Shown here piece after piece: positions 18,301 to 26,518 of a DNA stretch of 64,000 bases. The stretch lies in assembly GCA_029251085.1 (NCBI GenBank), contig JAQXDZ010000065.1, positions 62,001 through 126,000 of the forward strand, in the 5' to 3' direction. Source of the DNA: Mariniblastus sp. (GTDB lineage: Bacteria > Planctomycetota > Planctomycetia > Pirellulales > Pirellulaceae). A model generated the notes under the pieces. The model was not told the DNA's origin. It did not search any database and saw only the letters and a list, made by a program, of their open reading frames with translations. Position numbers and translations under genes: made by a program. The first letter of the stretch is position 1. Each line of letters begins with the position of its first letter.

Positions 18301-19375
18301 TATTTCCAGCCATCACCAATTCGAGTGGCTCATCGACTTCACATGACCACTTCAACTCATTCGTCATTCGCGCCGCGGCGAATAACTTTTGTCCGTCAAT
18401 CACATAGAAATCATCCCCGGCAACAACAATCGACCGTCCTCTGGGAAAAGACGCGACTCTTTCTTTTCCTTCGAATACGCCAACTTGCCCCGGACGGGAA
18501 GCACGCCCTCCCTCTGTCCGGACAATCTTTCCAGTATCGGTAAGTACAATCGTCACGCCCCCACCACCTGGCAATGTTCCAAGGTCCTTACCGCTGGCCC
18601 TTTCAAATAGCCGGGGCGCCACGCGTCCCTGAGGTACGATTAATCTTCCTTCGGCTATTAATAAATTTCCTTCGAGAGTTGATTTGGCATGTGGCACCAA
18701 ATAATGTTTGTCCGGGTTCTGGATTTCCCCAGTTGCCACATCGACGGCACAAATAAATGATTCCCGCCAAGGCAGCAACGAAGCTCCGAAATAAGCGACC
18801 TCATCCCGAACGACAATACCAGTGCGAATAGGAAAATAACTAATCAAACGATCGTTATTGATCAACCGCCGCTGTTCATCGCCAATGTGGATCGAAGGAT
18901 TGAATTTCCAAATTAGCTCGCCCGAATTTCGGTTGAGACAGTAAACGTAACCGTCGTCACTTCCAAATAAAATGCGTTCACCATCAATGGTCGGAGCTAA
19001 GCGAATGGGACCACCCGCTACGTAGGTCCACTTCAATTTCCCATTGGATAGGTCAAGCGCTCTTAATAAATCTTGACTGGATGAACCAAAAAAGAGTGTT
19101 TCGCCATCGCTTACCGGATGAAAACAAGCGTCGTATTGACGCATCGCTGGCAGGTCACGAATCTGACTGAAGGCATCCCATCGAGCAGGCCCATCCCATG
19201 CAGGCGTTGGTGGGGAGGGAGACTTCCACTGCCAACTCAACTCTAAACAGTCGGGCTTAAATACGACATCGGTACTCCCCGACCTCGCGTTATCAGCCCG
19301 AAAAGTGTGCCATTGCTGGGCAAGGCCAAGACTGGGATAAATTAAAAACGCAACAACAAACAGAATGTATTTCAT
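15329..19375 (-). CDS. giant secreted PQQ-propeller / LamG / methyltransferase-like fusion protein
   Basis: A 1348-residue protein with a signal peptide (cleavage near GLAQ, residue 19). Domains in order: a PQQ/Trp-docking type beta-propeller at about 25-420 (repeats such as RALDLSNGKLKWTYVAGGPI and YCLNRNSGELIWKF); a LamG/concanavalin-like domain at about 515-660 (AIEAWVRVDQ, LYVNGSLAAS); an Fn3-like sandwich at about 685-770; a Rossmann-like segment at about 788-890 that looks like a worn methyltransferase (VVLVVDSEADAV, LVRPQGGIF); and a second propeller at about 930-1335 (MIALDSYSGVVLWSVE, VCLDAADGQLQWRQ). Similar giants occur in planctomycetes with unknown roles. No catalytic methyltransferase motif was confirmed. 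It is the first gene of a two-gene unit. Confidence 0.85.
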   Translation of the reverse strand: MKYILFVVAFLIYPSLGLAQQWHTFRADNARSGSTDVVFKPDCLELSWQWKSPSPPTPAWDGPARWDAFSQIRDLPAMRQYDACFHPVSDGETLFFGSSSQDLLRALDLSNGKLKWTYVAGGPIRLAPTIDGERILFGSDDGYVYCLNRNSGELIWKFNPSIHIGDEQRRLINNDRLISYFPIRTGIVVRDEVAYFGASLLPWRESFICAVDVATGEIQNPDKHYLVPHAKSTLEGNLLIAEGRLIVPQGRVAPRLFERASGKDLGTLPGGGGVTIVLTDTGKIVRTEGGRASRPGQVGVFEGKERVASFPRGRSIVVAGDDFYVIDGQKLFAAARMTNELKWSCEVDEPLELVMAGNTLFVGGRDHVTAVRASDGQVLWSSPTDGRVFGMALAGGRLIASTDAGAIHVFSQTADPKVRQPSAEGAIADSPPVSPVRDKNLVHRWVFHRSAMSNRNGKPVKTESIRQAIVQDQASNVPLNLDGSGRVVSIPGTDRLEAAEMSGGRFLVNEESAANLPTEAIAIEAWVRVDQSQQWGGIAGCIQDDGTTEHGWLLGYNDDHFCLAIAGGGNGLTYLKAPRAFTLKSWNHVVGTYNGREMRLYVNGSLAASSDLEKGAISYAQKRYFSVGVYRDANESFPLKGALHEVRIYSTAIDGPTVARRFESAQADFPNEVIPDLQLPQFISYGPYVRYVAPREVEVTYGTDQKCPTVVDLITEGGIKRTGSSPLTQTHKARFKDLPYRRILQYQIRTGDSEDSKVSESFSLDTHFDWTADDRQTPSAWTADLIAESPNPRGLAFVVGSQNLEKAKKLSSESQFNVVLVVDSEADAVVIRRQLVEDSEVVYGQGLSVSDMPIQFLPAASASVVIGDPKSEQMRRLVRPQGGIFHDGERVAWKRNALKGSGVWSHMYGQADNSAFGGEELSNASDRADLVTQWIGRPGPRYQTDRQNRKPAPLAAGGRLFLQGQQRMIALDSYSGVVLWSVESPSVMRWNVPHDCSNWCADENGVFVASENQAWFVDGKTGKVARRFNLPSHSPEADAQPKDRSWGFISRYNDQLIGTEVKSSAIYKKWWGSSQWFDSTGGADTHVVAGDSIFSMAPTSGELQWEYKGLVLHPTITIMDDRIFFVEDKNPAHIASDERRISLDHSQSYELVCLDAADGQLQWRQPIDPFAGHLASFYLAGGGDEDNRCLVTVASESTKKQFSVAAFDRDNGKKKWSKEVVWESNHHGKHISRPAIQGELMYLRPEVLSLADGSTIQRGFPGGHGCASYTLTTNGMFSRLGETTWWDVRTQKVNRFDRIRTDCWISVVPAQGMLLSAEGGGGCSCGSWLETSLGFLPRSVDESLPEQE

Positions 19376-19511
19376 GGCTCGCCCCTGGGTGGTTTAAACC
19401 AATCTTAATGCGTCACGCTCCATAAATCATTCTTTCAATGAAACAATTTGCACGATCCGCAACAGAATCCCTAATTTCCAACTATTTTTTCAAACGAATC
19501 GGAAGCAACGC

Positions 19512-20828
19512 TCACTTTTTCGCCGTGGAAACTACCTCGGGAAGATCCTTTAAAAGCCGGTCGGGATAGTCTTCTGGGAATGCCCAAAACACATCATCAT
19601 CCTCCCGAACTAGCTTCCTGTCTTCTGGTGACTGTCCAAGAATGAACGAGCCGATGTCAGAGCTCACCCAGGGATCTCGATGGAAATAACTGTGCCCCAG
19701 AAAACTATTGGCGTCTTTATCCATTCGTGAAGCATCGATCATTTCAATGCTATCCACCTTCATTAAGACCTGGCGTTCCCACTCCTCAAGGCCACCTACG
19801 GATCGGCCGAGCCGCTTTTCGCTGTACAGCAATTGAGACAGCCCCAAAGCTTTATCGTTGGGAGAAGCATAAACCGCTACACCATTGGCAAGCTCGAAAA
19901 AGCGATCATGGATCGCATTAACAAAGGCCATCAGATCCATATCGGGAGCCGCCAATACGACTCGATCTATTTGGTATTTTTCCTGCACCTGCTCCGGCGT
20001 TAAATCATTTTCTAAAAGGCGAAGCTCTCGCATTGCATTGACCACGATCGGCGTTCCGGCGCTGTGTCCAATAATCGTGATCGAATCAATATCACACTCC
20101 TTTGCCAGATTTGTAATCAGCCGACGAAAATGACGAGTACTAAACGTGGCGTTTCCCTTATCTGCCAAATAACCAAGCACGCTTGACTCGGAAGGCCACT
20201 CAAACGAAATCATCGCACCTTGCCGACCGGAGTAATGAAAAATCTCTGCAGCCAATAAAGTGTTATCAATGAAACTCGTATTGTATCCATGAACAAAAAT
20301 GCAAACATTGCGTTGCTCGCTCTCACTTAACTGCCGGTTGAGCGCCTGAACCCATGGGTTTTCCCGATGCCTGATCAGGTCATCCTTTACATGCCATGGA
20401 TCTATCTCGATTGGCGTTTCATTCAGCTCCATCCTCTCAAATTCGACCAATGCTTTTTTCTTATTACAGGCCTTGATGGTCTCCTCATACAACTCATCTT
20501 TAGTAAGCCCTTTACCAATTTGCACCTTGGCAATTCCCAAAGTTGGTGTATGGCTCCGCTTGCTTCCAAATGGATCTAACTGCCCAGACTCAGACTCTAC
20601 ATTGCGACCGCTTATAATAAATACAGGCACTAAAGATTCAGTTAATGAATCTAGGCAATTGCTTCCCGGATGCGAGAGACCCAAAGAAAGCGCAAGAGGA
20701 GTCGGCATCAGCTCCCGAGAGGGGCGACTTGTTGTCATGCAACCCACGACAGCCAAAACTGAAATCAGAAGCACCAATTTCAATCCCGCAAAGCCCGTGT
20801 TCCTAAAATTCAAATTCCATCCTGACAC
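19512..20828 (-). CDS. DUF900-type alpha/beta hydrolase, lipoprotein
   Basis: I place the start at the GTG at 20826-20828. A strong GGAGGAG sequence (plus-strand 20836-20842) lies 7 nt upstream, and the reading then gives a clean lipoprotein signal (LLISVLAVVGC), for 438 residues; the longer frame from 20972 adds a charged stretch unlike a signal. The hydrolase core shows VCIFVHGYNTSF (oxyanion-loop region), GAMISFEWPS, and the nucleophile elbow IIGHSAGTPIV. This matches the DUF900 esterase/lipase-like group, lipid-anchored outside the cytoplasm. The substrate is unknown. It lies downstream of a same-strand sulfatase with a 221-bp gap. Confidence 0.82.
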   Translation of the reverse strand: MSGWNLNFRNTGFAGLKLVLLISVLAVVGCMTTSRPSRELMPTPLALSLGLSHPGSNCLDSLTESLVPVFIISGRNVESESGQLDPFGSKRSHTPTLGIAKVQIGKGLTKDELYEETIKACNKKKALVEFERMELNETPIEIDPWHVKDDLIRHRENPWVQALNRQLSESEQRNVCIFVHGYNTSFIDNTLLAAEIFHYSGRQGAMISFEWPSESSVLGYLADKGNATFSTRHFRRLITNLAKECDIDSITIIGHSAGTPIVVNAMRELRLLENDLTPEQVQEKYQIDRVVLAAPDMDLMAFVNAIHDRFFELANGVAVYASPNDKALGLSQLLYSEKRLGRSVGGLEEWERQVLMKVDSIEMIDASRMDKDANSFLGHSYFHRDPWVSSDIGSFILGQSPEDRKLVREDDDVFWAFPEDYPDRLLKDLPEVVSTAKK

Positions 20829-21049
20829 TGTTTCTCTCCTCCAACCCCGGCTGGGAATCACAATGAGCCGGCACCGCAATCCCGACGATTTCGAACGCGG
20901 GATAATAGAGGAATCAGAACACGACAGCAAACCCAGAAAATGCTGGATTTTACGGTCTTTCAGCCCGCTCAACTGGAGCAGGGCAGGGGGCGAGCAGAAA
21001 CAGAGTGCTGGAGTTTTGTCAGAAAAACGACCTGTAGCAAGGATGTTTA

Positions 21050-22564
21050 TTAAAACTCAGGAACAACCCAGTCAGGAATTCCACTTTCTTTTAACTGAGC
21101 TTCGTACATTTCAGTCGCGGGATGCGCCTTTGCGTAGGGAGCATTCTCGTTGACCATCAACGGAAGCGATTCTACCCACCATCGATCGTAAGCTTTTCGA
21201 AGTTTCGTGACGACTTCAGGGTGATCAGCCGCAACGTTATTTTTTTCAAATGGATCAACGGAAATATCGTACAACTCCTTATTCCCAACCCATCGCCACC
21301 TCTTCGTCCGCACTGCACATTTTTTAAACTTACTCAAGTTGGGATCCGCCCCTTTTTCCCACCGGCCAACATGAACAAACAACTGCCTATCCGGCCATTC
21401 AACTTCAGTATTTTCCAAAACAGGAACGAGTGACCGTCCATCAATCGCTTGAACCGTCTCTGGAATCTCAACTCCCGCCAACTCACAAAAGGTTTTGTAC
21501 ATATCAATGTGAGCCGCGAGAGCAGGCGTATCCACTCCGGCTCCGAGAACACCCTTCCAACACCAAAAAGCTGGGACGTGGGTGCCTCCTTCATAGGCCG
21601 ACCCCTTACCCGACTTGAAACCTGCCGTAAATATTGGCGTCGATTTTCCGTTTAACTTTCCTCTTTTCCCCGCCTGCCCGTTGTCGGTCATGAAAATTAA
21701 TAAAGTGTTGTCCCACAGATTCCAATCATCCATTTTCTGAATCAGGGTTCCCATATTTTCATCAATGTTCTCAATCATTCCGTAACGGCCCGCAGTATTT
21801 TCATCCCAGCCCAAATCTAAAAACCGTTGTTTATTTTTCTTAGGCGCCAACATCGGACCGTGAGGCGCGTTGGTGGTGATGTATGTAAAAAATGGTCGAC
21901 CAGCATCGTGCTGAGCTTTGGTCCAACCCAACGCAGCTTGAAAAAAGACATCAGTACAAAATCCATTTGTCTTGACCAAAGTATCGTTGTGTCGAATGAC
22001 GTTATCGAAGTAACGCCCAGCTTTCTCACGATTAGGTGGATAGTCAGCGCAACTTCCCTGAAAAGCCTGCCCGATCCCACCTGCACCATGGGTAAAGACT
22101 TCGCTAAAACCACGATTCCCCGGCTGATAAGGTTCTTCATCCCCGAGATGCCACTTGCCAAAAATTCCTGTCGCATAACCTGCTTTGTTTAATAACTCAG
22201 GAAAGGTAGTGGTGCTCAATGCCATTCGCTCACGCTCCTTGATGGTGTGAGTCACACCATTTCGAAACTCGTGACGACCGCTAAAAATTGACGAACGCGA
22301 CGGCGCACACGTAGGGCTCACGTGGAAGTCTGTAAATCGAGTCGACATCGCATGAAGCCGATCGAGATTGGGAGTTCTTAAAACCTGATTCCCTAGGCAG
22401 GAAAGATCCCCCATCCCCTGATCATCCGTCATCACAAGAATGATATTAGGTCGCTTACCTTTTAAACCATCCGCATTACAGTTATCAACCGCTACGCCCA
22501 AGCCATGAGCCAACAGGATAACCACGGTCAAAACGGACGCACGACCCAGCAAATAAAAACTCAT
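21050..22564 (-). CDS. secreted sulfatase (formylglycine type)
   Basis: A 504-residue sulfatase with an N-terminal hydrophobic signal (about 1-25). LVMTDDQGMGD supplies metal-binding Asp residues, CAPSR puts the formylglycine-forming cysteine at residue 86, and GKWHLG and FMTDNGQ complete the recognised active-site set. It belongs to a different subgroup from the sulfatase at 3701 (CAPSR against CTPTR, and a different C-terminal half), so the two are not a recent duplication. It starts 38 bp after the upstream same-strand beta-propeller gene, suggesting joint transcription. Confidence 0.92.
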   Translation of the reverse strand: MSFYLLGRASVLTVVILLAHGLGVAVDNCNADGLKGKRPNIILVMTDDQGMGDLSCLGNQVLRTPNLDRLHAMSTRFTDFHVSPTCAPSRSSIFSGRHEFRNGVTHTIKERERMALSTTTFPELLNKAGYATGIFGKWHLGDEEPYQPGNRGFSEVFTHGAGGIGQAFQGSCADYPPNREKAGRYFDNVIRHNDTLVKTNGFCTDVFFQAALGWTKAQHDAGRPFFTYITTNAPHGPMLAPKKNKQRFLDLGWDENTAGRYGMIENIDENMGTLIQKMDDWNLWDNTLLIFMTDNGQAGKRGKLNGKSTPIFTAGFKSGKGSAYEGGTHVPAFWCWKGVLGAGVDTPALAAHIDMYKTFCELAGVEIPETVQAIDGRSLVPVLENTEVEWPDRQLFVHVGRWEKGADPNLSKFKKCAVRTKRWRWVGNKELYDISVDPFEKNNVAADHPEVVTKLRKAYDRWWVESLPLMVNENAPYAKAHPATEMYEAQLKESGIPDWVVPEF

Positions 22565-22602
22565 TTTGTACTCGCGATCTTCTGGAAGAACTTTATCGAA
22601 CC

Positions 22603-24984
22603 CTAAAACCCACTTCGCCGCCTTCGTCGATCGGGCACCGTTTCAGCGGGCTCTCGTTTCATCTTGCCTTCAGGATCCTGAAGGCTGCGAACATCCATCG
22701 CCCACATTCCTCGGCCATGCGTTGAAATTACCATAATGTCATCTCGGGGATGAATGACTAAGTCTGAGACAAACGTCGTGGGAAGTTGATTGGCCAGCAC
22801 GTTCCACTTCGCTCCTCCATCCGTGGAAACGTAGACCCCCAGATCCGTCCCAACATAAAGGACATCTTTATTCTTAGGATCTTCTCGAATGACATTGATT
22901 GGCCCCGAGGGAATGTTCGCCACGATGCTCTTCCAGGTGTTCCCCGAATCATCTGACTTCCATAAGTAAGGTTTCATGTCGTCATTTCGTTTTCCATTTT
23001 GCGCCATAAATACCGTTCCATCCCGATGCTGAGAGGCTACGATCTGCGAGATCCAACGATTCGAGGCAATCCCCTTATCCTTCTTGACCCACTGCCCACC
23101 ACCGTCCGGGCTCATGTAAACATTTCCGTCATCCGTTCCAACATAGAGCACTCCAAACTTAAACGGAGATTCAGAAATACTGGAAATGGTCTGATAGGAA
23201 ATGTCCCCAATTTCCTCGATGTTGTTATTTGTCAAATCAGGACTGATTTTTTGCATATCGTCGCCGCGATTCATCGACCGATAAAGGAAATTCATGCCGT
23301 GATAGAGCACGCGCGGATTGTGTGGGGAAATTATGAATGGAGCAATCCACTGCCCGCGGATTGGATTTGCACCTTTCTCCAACGGAGGCAACAACCGTTT
23401 GCCACGCATCCCTTGATCTAATTCCGTGCGAGATATTTGACCGTAGAATCCTGCCGAGTAGACCGTGTTGGCGTCTGTCGGATCAATCGCATGACTGCTG
23501 CCTTCTCCGCCGGGAGCCCACTCCCATTCAACCGGTCGCATTTGACGACTACCATCGCGGTTTTCACGGATATTGACGACGCCTCGCATGCTGCCATGAT
23601 CTTGAATCGATCCGTAAACATTAAATGGCGAGTCCATGTCATGCATGACATTGAAAAACTGGACAGCCGGTATTTGTTTCGTGAATAGCCTCCAGTTTTT
23701 TCCGGCATCGTACGACATATTGATGCCGCCGTCGTTTCCATTGATTAAATAATTCGAGTCTTCCGGATTAATCCAAAGGGCATGATGATCACCATGCATT
23801 CCTCTTAATCGGCGGAACGTCTTCCCACCATCGTTGGATACGTTGAGCGCTAAACCCATCACATAGATCGTCTCCGGGTCATTGGGATCAACTCGAATCT
23901 GGCCAAACACCCACCCGTAAGTGGAGCTTAGGCCCCGCATATAATCATTCGACTGGCTAACTTTTCGCCAATTTTTTCCAGCATCATCCGAGCGATAAAC
24001 CTCCGCCCCTTTAATTGTTTTTGTGCGAGGACGCCCGTACGAATCAAACGAATCCCCTTTCGGCTGCTTTTCTGACAAATCATAATTATCGACAAACGCA
24101 TACAATACGTCCGGCTTGGTCAGGCACAAATCAATCCCGATTCGACCGCGAAACTTGGCCGGCGGTAACCCCTGATTGATCGGCTGCCATTTTTTGCCTC
24201 CATCGGTTGTTTTGTGAATACCGCTGCCAGTGTAGTGTGCCTCATTGCGAGGGTCATTCCAGCGTTTTCTTGTTCGTTGCCAAGTCGCCGCATAAAGCGT
24301 CTCCGGGTCACTTGGATCCATCATCAAATCAATCACACCGGTTTGCTCATCGAGCTCCAGAACTTTCTCCCAGGTCTCGCCACCATTGACAGTTTTATAA
24401 AGACCGCGTTCGGGATTTTCGGTCCACTCATGTCCTGAGTCAGCGACGTAGACAATGTCCGGATTCGTCGGATGAATTATAATCCGAGGAATTGTGTGAG
24501 CCGTTGCCAAACCCATGTGTTTCCATGTCGCTCCCGCATCGATTGATTTATAAACACCGGCACCGGCCATAGAGGATCGAAAAACATTCGCCTCACCCAA
24601 TCCGATCCAAACAACGTCCTGATTCGACGGCGCAATCGTTACATCACCGACGGAGGTCGAGACACCATGCTCAAAAACCGGCTTCCAGGTTGTCCCTTCA
24701 TTCTCAGTTTTCCAAACGCCTCCCGAAGCAGTAGCAGCATAAATCGAATATGTGTTTGACCTTGGGGTTGTCACCGCAACATCCGTGACGCGACCGCTAA
24801 TATTCGTCGGCCCTAAGAATTGCCATTTTAAATTCTTATGTGGAGAGCTTTCTTTCATCTCGGTATGTTTCTCATACCAAGCCCAACGATCCTCAGCAGA
24901 AGTGTATTCCTGGGCTTGCGTTGAAATAACAGCAGGCGCCCAAAGCACACAGGAGACGATGAAAACTAAAGAGAACCGTGTCAT
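22603..24984 (-). CDS. secreted VPS10/sortilin-like beta-propeller protein
   Basis: A 793-residue protein started at the ATG at 24984, where AGGAG lies 6 nt upstream (an in-frame TTG two codons earlier is too close to it). A signal peptide ends near TQAQ. The rest is built from Asp-box (BNR) repeats of the form S-D-G-G-K-T/N-W, for example YKSIDAGATWKHM, YKTVNGGETWEKV, VSNDGGKTFRRL, WKSDDSGNTWKSI and VSTDGGAKWNVL. This is the sortilin/VPS10 or xyloglucanase-like ten-blade propeller type. No catalytic residue pair is evident, so a binding or scaffolding role is as likely as glycoside hydrolysis. The C-terminus is basic (RRRRRSGF). Confidence 0.85.
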   Translation of the reverse strand: MTRFSLVFIVSCVLWAPAVISTQAQEYTSAEDRWAWYEKHTEMKESSPHKNLKWQFLGPTNISGRVTDVAVTTPRSNTYSIYAATASGGVWKTENEGTTWKPVFEHGVSTSVGDVTIAPSNQDVVWIGLGEANVFRSSMAGAGVYKSIDAGATWKHMGLATAHTIPRIIIHPTNPDIVYVADSGHEWTENPERGLYKTVNGGETWEKVLELDEQTGVIDLMMDPSDPETLYAATWQRTRKRWNDPRNEAHYTGSGIHKTTDGGKKWQPINQGLPPAKFRGRIGIDLCLTKPDVLYAFVDNYDLSEKQPKGDSFDSYGRPRTKTIKGAEVYRSDDAGKNWRKVSQSNDYMRGLSSTYGWVFGQIRVDPNDPETIYVMGLALNVSNDGGKTFRRLRGMHGDHHALWINPEDSNYLINGNDGGINMSYDAGKNWRLFTKQIPAVQFFNVMHDMDSPFNVYGSIQDHGSMRGVVNIRENRDGSRQMRPVEWEWAPGGEGSSHAIDPTDANTVYSAGFYGQISRTELDQGMRGKRLLPPLEKGANPIRGQWIAPFIISPHNPRVLYHGMNFLYRSMNRGDDMQKISPDLTNNNIEEIGDISYQTISSISESPFKFGVLYVGTDDGNVYMSPDGGGQWVKKDKGIASNRWISQIVASQHRDGTVFMAQNGKRNDDMKPYLWKSDDSGNTWKSIVANIPSGPINVIREDPKNKDVLYVGTDLGVYVSTDGGAKWNVLANQLPTTFVSDLVIHPRDDIMVISTHGRGMWAMDVRSLQDPEGKMKREPAETVPDRRRRRSGF

Positions 24985-25117
24985 TAACAACTCCTACAGA
25001 CAATAGCCAAACCAACACTTGAAATCAGTAAATTCCGCAGGGAACTTAGACGTCCGCGCGTCTCTGGATTCTAACGAAATCAGAGCCGAGTTGCGAAGGT
25101 TGGAAAAAAGAAAAAAC

Positions 25118-26332
25118 TCAGTCAGCAACGAACTTAATGACTCGGGCTCCTCCAGCGGGTTTCGCCACAAACCCACTCGCCCTGGGCCGCGATAACGGAA
25201 CCCCAATTCTGTTGTAGTCTTCGACGACCCTAGAAACCACATCAGACGCTTTTTCACGCTCGGCCAACACGATCACCGATCCGCCAAAACCTGCCCCCGT
25301 CATTCGAGCGCCTAATACGCCCTCCTCCGGGCCAAGCTTACGGGCACCGGCAACCAGCTCATCCAACTCGGCACAACTCACCTGAAACTTCTCGCTTAAC
25401 GAAACGTGACTTTGGTATAACATCTCACCGGCTTGTGACCAGTCTTCATTTTTCATGTGTTGGACGAACTTCAAGGTGCGCTCGTTTTCTCGCAACACAT
25501 GCTCCGCACAAAGAAAACTCAGCTCATCAAACTGGCCTCGCGATCGATCAAGCATGCTCCACGTAAGATCCCGCAAACTTTCAAGTCCCAGTTCTGTCGA
25601 AACCGTTTCGCAACGCTGATGCCGATTAGCATATTCACTTTCAGACAATTCATGTCGAACATGACTGTTGATAACCACTAAGGCAAGCTGGTCATGATCA
25701 AAAGGAACATGCTCAATCGACTCATCTCGACAGTCAAGCAACAACATGCAACCGCGCTGAGCAAAAGTGACCGCGAATTGATCCATGATCCCACAGGGAA
25801 CATTTGCGAACTCATGCTCCGCTTGCTGACACAATCTTGGTTTCTTATTTCCCTTCAGCGTCACGCCACTTGCCACTTCGAGAATACCCGCAGTCGCGAC
25901 CTCTAATGATGCACTGCTGGAGAGCCCCGAACCACTGGGAATCGTAGAATCAATCAAGATTTTCAATCCTGGCAATTCAATCCCGCGGCTTAAAAATCCA
26001 TGCACAACGCCCCGCACATAATTCGTCCAATTGGGGCGTGCGGCGATCATCGGACAGTCTAAGTCGACAACAAAAGACTCATTTTCACGAACACTGTGAA
26101 CGACAAGAACACCTGCCTCATCACTTTTCGCACCGGCAACGCAAGTGTGGCGATCGACGGCTAACGGCAAAACTAACCCGCCATTGTAATCGACATGTCC
26201 CCCGATCAAATTGACTCGTCCCGGTGCGATGGAAACAAAATCGGGATGGCAATTAAAGCGTTTTTTGAACTTGGAGATTACCGCCTCAAGCTCGAAATCG
26301 CTAACGTCCTTATCTGAAAAATCTAGGGTCAT
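25118..26332 (-). CDS. galK: galactokinase-like GHMP kinase
   Basis: A 404-residue GHMP kinase from the ATG at 26332 (an in-frame GTG is four codons upstream). The three family motifs are clear: APGRVNLIG near residue 38, the ATP-binding loop PSGSGLSSSASLEV, and GARMTGAGFGGSVIVL near the C-terminus. FANVPCGIMDQF carries the catalytic Asp of galactokinases. The sugar-binding motif, normally GEHTDYNGG or GEHVDYNGG, reads GGHVDYNGG, so the Glu that contacts the sugar is Gly. It should phosphorylate galactose or a related sugar at C1, but the change may alter specificity. No galT, galE or galM gene is adjacent. Confidence 0.85.
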   Translation of the reverse strand: MTLDFSDKDVSDFELEAVISKFKKRFNCHPDFVSIAPGRVNLIGGHVDYNGGLVLPLAVDRHTCVAGAKSDEAGVLVVHSVRENESFVVDLDCPMIAARPNWTNYVRGVVHGFLSRGIELPGLKILIDSTIPSGSGLSSSASLEVATAGILEVASGVTLKGNKKPRLCQQAEHEFANVPCGIMDQFAVTFAQRGCMLLLDCRDESIEHVPFDHDQLALVVINSHVRHELSESEYANRHQRCETVSTELGLESLRDLTWSMLDRSRGQFDELSFLCAEHVLRENERTLKFVQHMKNEDWSQAGEMLYQSHVSLSEKFQVSCAELDELVAGARKLGPEEGVLGARMTGAGFGGSVIVLAEREKASDVVSRVVEDYNRIGVPLSRPRASGFVAKPAGGARVIKFVAD

Positions 26333-26348
26333 CGGCAAAATCACTTAA

Positions 26349-26396
26349 CAGAATGGGAAACAGACAGAATGGGAAACAGACAGACGGGGAAACAGA
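26349..26396. repeat. three tandem 16-bp repeats
   Basis: Units at 26349-26364 and 26365-26380 are identical (CAGAATGGGAAACAGA), and the third at 26381-26396 has two changes (CAGACGGGGAAACAGA). They lie just upstream of the galactokinase start in the gap to the methyltransferase gene, where they could affect galactokinase transcription. No spacer structure or cas gene is present. Confidence 0.9.
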
Positions 26397-26518
26397 AGAT
26401 GTGCGCTTCATCCACCCACCAACAGCACCGCAACAGGCAACTCCAACCTTAAAACAAAACCTCTCTCGCATCCTACGTTGCCTCACCAACTCTGCAATCA
26501 CCAAGCAACACTATTGTC

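Noticed and set aside
20829..20972. N-terminal extension of the DUF900-like lipoprotein
   Set aside because: The GTG at 20828 has a strong ribosome site and gives a clean lipoprotein signal; the extension is charged and would spoil it.
26349..26396. Possible CRISPR array
   Set aside because: The 16-bp units are directly adjacent with no unique spacers, and there is no cas gene.
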